Assembly (NCBI GenBank): GCA_035275345.1
Contig: DATEMY010000332.1
Span: forward strand, 1 to 11,303
Direction: 5' to 3'
From: JAJVID01 sp035275345
GTDB lineage: Bacteria > Acidobacteriota > Blastocatellia > RBC074
Length of the DNA stretch: 11,303 bases
Shown: one piece after another, positions 6,120-11,303 of the stretch
Layout: every line of letters begins with the position of its first letter
How positions within the stretch are numbered: the stretch's first letter is position 1
Notes under the pieces: model-generated
Databases searched by the model: none
The model's input: the letters and a program-made list of their open reading frames with translations, nothing else
What the model was told of the DNA's origin: nothing
Made by a program: the position numbers and the translations under genes

Positions 6120-7454
6120 TTGCTCGATTTGATAACAACAGCATCCAACGACGCATCAATTCGCAAGGTGGCGATCGCCAGCTTCATCGGCACGACCATC
6201 GAGTGGTACGATTTTTTTCTCTACGGTACGGCCAGCGCGCTGATCTTCGGGCGGCTCTTCTTCCCGAATTACGATCCGCTGACCGGCACGCTGGCTTCGT
6301 TCGGCACATACGCGGTCGGTTTCATCGCGCGCCCCATCGGCGGCGTCGTATGCGGCCATTTCGGCGACCGGATCGGGCGCAGGTCCATGTTGATATTCAC
6401 GTTGCTGCTGATGGGCGTGGCGACGGCGTTGATCGGACTGCTTCCGACCTATGACCAAATCGGCGCCTGGGCGCCAGCGCTCTTGATCGTGTTGCGGCTC
6501 GCCCAGGGCTTCGCGGTCGGCGGGGAATGGGGCGGCGCCGTGCTGATGGCGGTGGAACATTCGCCTAAAGGTAGGCGCGGGTTTTATGGAAGCTGGCCGC
6601 AGGTCGGAGTCCCCGTCGGTCTGCTGCTTTCGAATGGGGTCTTCGCCCTGATCTCGAAATTGCCTGAAAACATTCTCTTCTCATGGGGATGGCGTGTCGG
6701 GTTTCTATTGAGCGTCCTACTGGTAGGCGTAGGGCTGTATATCAGGTTGGCGATGACTGAGCCGCCCGCGTTCACTGAAATCAAACAAACCCGCTCCGAA
6801 TCGAGAATGCCGATCCTCGATGTGATGCGCCAGCATCCGAAGAACGTAATCCTGGCGATGGGCGCCAGGTTGGCGGAGAACGGGGCGTTTTATATCTACA
6901 CGGTTTTCATCCTGACCTACGCCATGCAACCGCACATCGGGTTCTCCCGGCAGTCAATCCTCAGCGCCATCGCGCTGGCCGCCGTAGTTGAAATCTTTGC
7001 CATCCCTACCTACGGCTGGCTGTCGGACAGATTAGGCCGAAGGCCGGTCTATCTGTTCGGAGCGATCTTCACCGGCCTGTTCGCTTTCCCATTTTTCTGG
7101 CTGGTTGAAACCTCGAAAGTGAACCTCATGACGCTGGCCATCGTGGCCGCGCTCGCGGGCGGACACGCCGCGATGTACGGGCCGCAGGCGAGCTTCTTCT
7201 CAGAACTCTTCGGGACGCGGGTTCGTTACAGCGGCGCTTCGCTCGGCTACCAGCTCGCTTCGGTCCTCGCCGGAGGGCTTTCGCCCCTCATCGCCGCCGG
7301 ATTGCTTCAGCGCGCCGGCGCTTCATGGCCGATTGCGTTATTTATTGTGGGGATGGCGAGTGTGACAACAGTCTCGGTGTTTCTGGCGATTGAGACCGCG
7401 CACGGAGAGATTACCTCTGAGTCGAGAGCTGGTCAGGCTGAATTGAAGGGGTAG
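6120..7454 (+). CDS. MFS transporter, metabolite:H+ symporter (MHS) family, 444 aa
   Basis: This is an inner-membrane proton symporter of the KgtP/ProP/ShiA type (TC 2.A.1.6), a group that takes up organic acids, osmolytes and aromatic acids. It shows the MHS opening 'ASFIGTTIEWYDFFLYG' (20-36); the loop 2-3 motif 'GHFGDRIGRRSM' (79-90); the strongly typical 'RLAQGFAVGGEWGGAVLMAVEHSPKGRRGFYGSWPQVG' stretch (126-163); and the second-half copy 'GWLSDRLGRRPVY' (299-311). About twelve hydrophobic segments are present, and the length is usual for the family. No ATG fits the N-terminus: the frame opens at TTG 6120, with GGGAG only two bases before it, and a second TTG at 6129 lies 11 bases after the same site, so the true start is uncertain by three codons. 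It probably imports the substrate of the surrounding enzymes; the substrate itself cannot be read from the sequence. Confidence 0.93.
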   Translation: MLDLITTASNDASIRKVAIASFIGTTIEWYDFFLYGTASALIFGRLFFPNYDPLTGTLASFGTYAVGFIARPIGGVVCGHFGDRIGRRSMLIFTLLLMGVATALIGLLPTYDQIGAWAPALLIVLRLAQGFAVGGEWGGAVLMAVEHSPKGRRGFYGSWPQVGVPVGLLLSNGVFALISKLPENILFSWGWRVGFLLSVLLVGVGLYIRLAMTEPPAFTEIKQTRSESRMPILDVMRQHPKNVILAMGARLAENGAFYIYTVFILTYAMQPHIGFSRQSILSAIALAAVVEIFAIPTYGWLSDRLGRRPVYLFGAIFTGLFAFPFFWLVETSKVNLMTLAIVAALAGGHAAMYGPQASFFSELFGTRVRYSGASLGYQLASVLAGGLSPLIAAGLLQRAGASWPIALFIVGMASVTTVSVFLAIETAHGEITSESRAGQAELKG

Positions 7455-7457
7455 GAG

Positions 7458-7523
7458 ATGAAGAGAATTGCGCCGAAAACGATGGCTCAGCCAAATTGGC
7501 GTGGTGTCATTACACTGCTTATG
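7458..7523 (+). pseudogene. Possible truncated third gene of the VOC-MFS operon
   Basis: An ATG at 7458 follows the MFS stop by three bases and has an AGGGG/AGGAG-type ribosome site overlapping that stop. About 22 plausible codons follow (MKRIAPKTMAQPNWRGVI, then a short run) before the frame enters the antisense of the ADOP 3' end; it then stops at 7614-7616 after 52 codons. The coupled start looks like a genuine gene beginning, and the abrupt end suggests the rest was lost when the ADOP segment arrived. 'NWRGVI' is reminiscent of the N-terminus of DapA/NAL-superfamily aldolases, but this is far too short to assign. It could also be a chance ORF. Confidence 0.35.
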
Positions 7524-10208
7524 TCACTGGCGCCGGAGCGCAATCATCGGGTCTACTTGTGCGGCGCGATGCGCGGGCGCCCAAGAGGCGATCAACGCCA
7601 CGATGAGCAACAATAACGCGACGCCACTGTATGCGATCGGATCGGTCGCGCTCAAGCCCAGAAGCAGGCTGCGCAAGACGTGCGCGACAGCAATAGCGCA
7701 AGGAAGACCAACCGCAATGCCAAGCGCTACCAATCTCATCGCCTGTTTGACCACCAGCATTTGTACGCTGCTTGCTCGTGCGCCGAGCGCCATCCGAATG
7801 CCAATTTCGCGTGCGCGTTGAGCGACAGAAAACGCCAGCACCCCGTAAATGCCCAGCGCCGCCAGCGCCAATGCCAGGGCGCCTAATCCCGTCGTCAAAT
7901 CGGACGCGTTGCGCGTTTTGGAAACATCGGAGGCGCCTCTGATGCTTTCTTCCATCGTGAAGGCGTAGAGGCGCAACACCGGCTCCAGCGCGAAGGCTTC
8001 TTTGCGCGCCAGTTCTATCATATGGGCGGCTTCAACGGTCGTGCGAACGAGGAACGAAGCTTCTATGCCCCATTTCTGCGCAAGCGAAGGCGCGTAAAAG
8101 AAAAGTTGTGGAATCTCGCCGACTTTTTGTGTTTGGGCGTCATGCGCGATACCGATGACTTGCGCTGCGGGCAATTCGATTTTTAGATCACCATTGCGCA
8201 ACCGTCGTTCGGCGCGCAACGTTTTGCCGAGCGGATTTTCATTGGGCCAAAGTTGACGCGCCGTCGTTTCGCTCACGATCACGACGGGCGCGCTGGCGCG
8301 CGCTTCTTCGGCTGTAAAATCGCGGCCTTGCGCCAGTGACGTGCCTATCGCGGCAAAATAATCCTCTGATACGCGGCGAAATGCCGCAGGTTCAAATCGC
8401 TGTTCACTCACACCCCGCTCAGCGGGCAAGATGATCGTCGCCCTCCCGACGTTGCTGAAACTCGGACTGACTTTGGCGACGCCGGGCAAGTACTGCAGGC
8501 GTTCCTGCAATTGCTGATGAAACACTTGCGCGCGCGGTTCGTCATAGCCGCTATGTTCCAGGCTATAAAACACCACCAGCACATTCTTCGCCGCAAAGCC
8601 GGGATCAGCGGCGAGCGCCTTCGACAACCCTCGCAGTAGTAAGCCTGCCGGAATCAGCAGCATAAGACACAACGCGACTTGTACGACGACCAAGCCATTG
8701 CGCAACCACGAACGCGCGAGCCGGCCGCCAAACGCGGCGCTGTCGTCCTTGATAACGGCGATCAAATTGGGATTCGTCGCGCGCAGCGCAGGAATGAGTC
8801 CAAAAGCAAAGCCGCTCAGCAAGGTCAGCAAAAACGCAAAGCTCAATACACGCCAATCCGGGGCCACGCTCATCGCCATCCGCGCAAAATCTCTGCCGTC
8901 CCAATGCGCCAACAGCCCGGGCATAAACAGTTCGCAACTCCACCACGCAAGCAGCGCGCCTGCGACGCCACCCAAGCCTGCCAGCAATAAGCTTTCCGTC
9001 AGCAATTGCCGCAGCACACGCGACCGACTTGCGCCCAACGCCAATCGCACACCGATTTCTTTTTGCCGCGCCGCCGTGCGCGCCAACAGCATATTCGCCA
9101 GATTCGAGCAGGCTATCAGCAACACCAAGCCACTTGCGCTCAGCGCAAGAGCAAGCGTGCTGCGCACGCTCTCACGGCGCAGTTCCTGCCCGGAATATGG
9201 CGTCAGTTCAATTGTTACTTTGGGTTCGGTGTTTTTCTCCGTTCGTGGCAAGCGACTGAACAGCGCTTGCAACTCGGTCTGAGCTTCGGCGAAAGTTCGA
9301 CCGGGTTGCAAACGCGCGTGCAATCGCAACCATTGCGCCTCCGGATCGCCAAACCAGTCTGGATGGGCGCCGTGAAAATCCTCTGTGTTTGCGCTCAGCA
9401 TCGCGGAGCGCATCATCAGCGGCGCCCAAAGATCAGGCATTTCCATTGCCAATCCGACAAATGCCGGGTTCGTCACGCCGATCACGGTGAACGGTTTACC
9501 ATTGAGCAACAACGATTGCCCAACGATGTTGGGATTACCCGCAAAGCGCCGTTGCCAGAATCGATGGCTCAACACAATCACAGCCTCGCGCCCGGCGACG
9601 CGATTTTCTTCTGCCGAGAAGAAACGTCCGAGTCGCATCTGGCCGCCCAGCGCAGACAAATAATGTTCAGAAACAAACGTTCCCTCAACTACTTCCGGCG
9701 CAACCCCAGTTGTCGTCTCGCCCAATAAGAACAGGTCGCCGTAAGTCGGCAGCCACACGGACAAAGATTGCGCTTGATCGCGGAGCGCGATGTATTCAGC
9801 ATACGAAAACGAGCCGGACTTACCGCCACGCCGCTCCAAATTAATGATCGTCTCTGGGTCTTTGATGGGCCTCGGGCGCAGCAACAGATTGAATCCTGTA
9901 AAGAGAGCCGTGTTGACGCCAATTCCAAGCGCCAGCGTCAACACGGCAATCAACGTGAAACCTGGTTGTTTGAATAACATTCGCAGCCCGAAGCGCAAGT
10001 CCTGCCCTAATCGTTCCAGCGATGCCCAGCCCCACATCGCGCGCGTGACCTCCTTGACCAAGCCGACATTGCCGAATTCACGCAAGGCGTTGGCGCGCGC
10101 TTCGTCCGGCGACTCGCCGCGCGCAAGGCGGTCGCGGATGGCTTCGTCGATATAATTGCGGATTTCAGTGTCGAGTTCTTCGTCTTTGCGTTGTCGCCAG
10201 AATTTCAT
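7524..10208 (-). CDS. ADOP-type FtsX/MacB-like permease, 894 aa
   Basis: The protein fits the acidobacterial duplicated orphan permease family (TIGR03434). Layout: a charged N-terminal prefix domain (1-70, 'DEELDTEIRNYIDEAIRDRLARGESPDEAR'); TM1 (about 84-108, 'GFTLIAVLTLALGIGVNTALF'); a periplasmic MacB core domain (about 115-320); an FtsX domain with three TMs (about 350-476, including 'RQKEIGVRLALGASRSRVLRQLLTESLLLA'); then a duplicated unit with TM (504-526), a second periplasmic core (530-755) and a C-terminal FtsX domain (770-886, 'AQRAREIGIRMALGARASSV'), ending 'VDPMIALRRQ'. Family members look like ABC-exporter permeases but usually lack an adjacent ATPase, and none is here. Length is full, with no frameshift seen. 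The start ATG at 10208 has GGAG nine bases upstream and overlaps the end of a PadR remnant. It converges on the MFS gene with only 69 bp between. Substrate unknown. Confidence 0.95.
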   Translation of the reverse strand: MKFWRQRKDEELDTEIRNYIDEAIRDRLARGESPDEARANALREFGNVGLVKEVTRAMWGWASLERLGQDLRFGLRMLFKQPGFTLIAVLTLALGIGVNTALFTGFNLLLRPRPIKDPETIINLERRGGKSGSFSYAEYIALRDQAQSLSVWLPTYGDLFLLGETTTGVAPEVVEGTFVSEHYLSALGGQMRLGRFFSAEENRVAGREAVIVLSHRFWQRRFAGNPNIVGQSLLLNGKPFTVIGVTNPAFVGLAMEMPDLWAPLMMRSAMLSANTEDFHGAHPDWFGDPEAQWLRLHARLQPGRTFAEAQTELQALFSRLPRTEKNTEPKVTIELTPYSGQELRRESVRSTLALALSASGLVLLIACSNLANMLLARTAARQKEIGVRLALGASRSRVLRQLLTESLLLAGLGGVAGALLAWWSCELFMPGLLAHWDGRDFARMAMSVAPDWRVLSFAFLLTLLSGFAFGLIPALRATNPNLIAVIKDDSAAFGGRLARSWLRNGLVVVQVALCLMLLIPAGLLLRGLSKALAADPGFAAKNVLVVFYSLEHSGYDEPRAQVFHQQLQERLQYLPGVAKVSPSFSNVGRATIILPAERGVSEQRFEPAAFRRVSEDYFAAIGTSLAQGRDFTAEEARASAPVVIVSETTARQLWPNENPLGKTLRAERRLRNGDLKIELPAAQVIGIAHDAQTQKVGEIPQLFFYAPSLAQKWGIEASFLVRTTVEAAHMIELARKEAFALEPVLRLYAFTMEESIRGASDVSKTRNASDLTTGLGALALALAALGIYGVLAFSVAQRAREIGIRMALGARASSVQMLVVKQAMRLVALGIAVGLPCAIAVAHVLRSLLLGLSATDPIAYSGVALLLLIVALIASWAPAHRAAQVDPMIALRRQ

Positions 10209-10299
10209 GCTTCACGCTCCTCGTCGGATTCAGGATGCCCGCCATCGCCGCCGTCAGCCGCTCCCAGTTGGAGCGTTCCGCCCCGAGTTCTTTTCTGAA
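10205..10299 (-). pseudogene. Remnant of a PadR-type regulator 3' end, frameshifted
   Basis: Reading leftward from about 10296, the bases encode 'RKELGAERSNWERLTAAM', which matches the C-terminal helix of PadR-family repressors that normally precede ADOP genes ('...GRKQLxAExxxWERLTAAMARILNP'). The next codons, 'GILNPTRSV', appear to have lost one codon and then one base. Restoring a G after CCGAC would give 'NPTEEREA' followed by a TGA overlapping the ADOP start (gcATGA), the usual coupled arrangement. Upstream the frame stops at TAA (10308-10306). The DNA-binding winged helix is absent from the window. The PadR identity comes from memory of the family, so it is likely but not certain. Confidence 0.6.
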
Positions 10300-10311
10300 A
10301 ATATTTTAGGG

Positions 10312-10349
10312 TGTAAGTATGCTACACCCTTGCCTGTAGCTTGTCTACA
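10312..10349 (-). promoter_or_regulatory. Promoter with two tandem 15-bp dyads upstream of the ADOP gene
   Basis: On the minus strand two dyads share TGTAG-N5-YTACA: TGTAGACAAGCTACA (10349-10335) and TGTAGCATACTTACA (10326-10312). Their centres are 23 bp apart, about two helical turns. A promoter fits between and over them: TAGACA (10347-10342) as -35, a 17-bp spacer, and TAGCAT (10324-10319) as -10, so each dyad covers one promoter element. The inner dyad extends to AGGGTGTA/TACACCCT (10308-10330). This is the layout of a repressor-controlled promoter, plausibly the old autoregulated padR promoter now driving ADOP directly. Confidence 0.55.
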
Positions 10350-10356
10350 GCCAGCG

Positions 10357-10403
10357 AAAAAAACGCGCCAGTCAGGCGAAAGGATTGGATTGACGCCGAC
10401 TGG
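10357..10403 (-). terminator. Rho-independent terminator of the TPR-like gene
   Basis: On the minus strand CCAGTCGGCG (10403-10394) pairs with CGCCTGACTGG (10378-10368) with one bulged base, closing a 15-base loop. It is followed by CGCG and seven T residues (10363-10357). It lies 40 bp downstream of the TPR-like gene stop and so ends that transcript, separating it from the ADOP promoter just beyond. Confidence 0.8.
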
Positions 10404-10442
10404 TTTGGTGTTTCTGGCGCCTCTCATAACCTACCCTGTCAA

Positions 10443-11303
10443 TCAAGTGGTAATAATTGCCCTTTCTTCTTCTGCAAACAAATGCGCCAGACTGGGATCG
10501 CGCTCGATGTGATACTCGCGGAGGATGGCGGTATATGCGGTCAGGCGGTCAGCGGCTCTGGAACATTGATCTGCAACCTCACGTGCCTCACGATATGAAT
10601 TCAATCTGGCAAGTAGAGACGCTAGCCCTCCACATGACATTGATCTGTATATCTCTATATTGATATTCCCAATAGCTGCTCGTACTTTACCTATAATCTC
10701 TTTGGCCTCTTTGACGCAGTTTGAATCAAGCCAAGCGGTTGCTGCTGCGGTTTGAGCGTTGGTACGTTGGTACCAATCCTCAATCCAACGGCTTATATGC
10801 AACGCTTCCTCTGGCTGTCCAGCTTTGGCAAAAGCTTGAGCGATAAATGCCAGGGTGGTTGCACGTTCTTCAGCTTCACCAACTTTGCGAGCAATAGAGA
10901 GCGATTCGACAAATTTTCCAGATTCGGCCAGCACTTGAGCTATGGTGGAAAGAGCGAGCGAGTGAATTCTGGCATGGTCAATTTCATTCACGACATTCAA
11001 TGCTTCATCTACTTGTCCCGTTTTGATCAAAGCCTCGGCGAGGTCTTTCTGTACTGATCCTCTATGGAGAACTGACTTTATCTCACGGGCAACCTGCAAT
11101 GCTTCATCTTTCAAGCCTAGCCTGACACAGATTGGGATGATATAAGTCATGCTACTTGAGCGCGTGAAAGAATCTTCAATACCTTGAACGATCCTTAACG
11201 TCTCGTTCGCTATAGACTCAGCGTGGGACTTCTGGTTCCCTGTTAGCAGAACCTGGGTAATTCTTGATAAAACGAAAACTCTAGAAGATTTCTCGTCAAT
11301 TTT
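10443..11303 (-). CDS. Helical-repeat (TPR-like) protein, 5' end outside the window
   Basis: The reading frame is open from the right window edge to the stop at 10445-10443, giving at least 286 codons. The ATG at 11150 is internal, since the frame upstream is fully open and continues the same type of sequence. The protein is made of repeats of about 30-35 residues with the pattern A-x-x-x-I-A-x-x-x-A-x-x-G-x-x-x-E-A-L, as in 'ALSTIAQVLAESGKFVESLSIARKVG' type units followed by 'LAFIAQAFAKAGQPEEALHISRWI', with 'LAEALIKTGQVDEALNVV' before them. Such solenoids (tetratricopeptide/PPR-like) act as protein-binding scaffolds. No enzyme domain, signal peptide or membrane segment is seen in the visible part. 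Base composition is clearly more AT-rich than the genes to its left, suggesting a different origin. The missing N-terminus could hold the functional domain. Confidence 0.75.
   Translation of the reverse strand, partial: KIDEKSSRVFVLSRITQVLLTGNQKSHAESIANETLRIVQGIEDSFTRSSSMTYIIPICVRLGLKDEALQVAREIKSVLHRGSVQKDLAEALIKTGQVDEALNVVNEIDHARIHSLALSTIAQVLAESGKFVESLSIARKVGEAEERATTLAFIAQAFAKAGQPEEALHISRWIEDWYQRTNAQTAAATAWLDSNCVKEAKEIIGKVRAAIGNINIEIYRSMSCGGLASLLARLNSYREAREVADQCSRAADRLTAYTAILREYHIERDPSLAHLFAEEERAIITT

Noticed and set aside
7483..7500. Overlapping TGGCT-C-AGCCA and GCCAA-A-TTGGC palindromes as a terminator between MFS and ADOP genes
   Set aside because: Loops are only one base and no T-tract follows in either direction.
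8698..9728. Long rightward ORFs inside the ADOP gene
   Set aside because: The opposite strand encodes a continuous, well-recognised permease; these are antisense shadows.
1..11303. CRISPR arrays, tRNA or rRNA genes, transposases or phage genes
   Set aside because: No regularly spaced direct repeats, cloverleaf-like segments, conserved rRNA blocks or transposase motifs were seen on either strand.

Overview
The window is bacterial DNA, most likely from an Acidobacteriota soil lineage (possibly Blastocatellia). The main clue is an 894-residue ADOP-type (acidobacterial duplicated orphan permease) FtsX/MacB protein, a family strongly expanded in that phylum. The high-GC coding style, compact overlapping genes and secreted redox enzymes fit this, but there is no rRNA or other taxonomic marker, so the placement is an inference.

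Region 1 (1-6023, plus 6120-7454) reads as a catabolic or xenobiotic-type locus. Leftward lies a tightly packed set: an LLM/F420-type flavin oxidoreductase (1195-2031), a conserved protein of unknown function (702-1202), a secreted or anchored class I cytochrome c (284-718) and the N-terminus of a secreted tannase/feruloyl-esterase-like hydrolase (1-274, cut by the window edge). Upstream of these, also leftward, is a two-gene unit: a thiamine-diphosphate enzyme with a twin-arginine (Tat) export signal (2999-4954) and, 5 bp behind it, an L-2-amino-thiazoline-4-carboxylate-hydrolase-family protein (2247-2993). Divergent from it and rightward are a secreted two-domain VOC protein (5163-6023) and an MHS-family MFS transporter (6120-7454). 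The divergent gap carries a 20-bp dyad that looks like a TetR-family operator. A plausible reading is ester hydrolysis outside the cytoplasm, uptake by the symporter, and redox or carbon-carbon chemistry on an aromatic or keto substrate; the actual substrate is not visible.

Two inverted-repeat elements sit in region 1. A 103-bp palindromic element lies just upstream of the LLM gene, and an ATCCGT-rich folded repeat lies between the VOC and MFS genes.

Region 2 (about 7458-10350) is an ADOP permease module facing the MFS gene. Three bases after the MFS stop an ORF with a good ribosome site begins, but it has only about 22 codons before the ADOP 3' end, so a third operon gene may have been cut there. 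Immediately upstream of the ADOP gene is a decayed, frameshifted remnant of the PadR-type regulator that normally accompanies such permeases. Behind it is a promoter flanked by two matching 15-bp dyads that look like the regulator's old operators.

Region 3 (10357-11303) is a lower-GC gene for a helical-repeat (TPR-like) protein, open at the right edge of the window and followed by a clear intrinsic terminator. There are no rRNA or tRNA genes, CRISPR arrays or transposase genes in the window.
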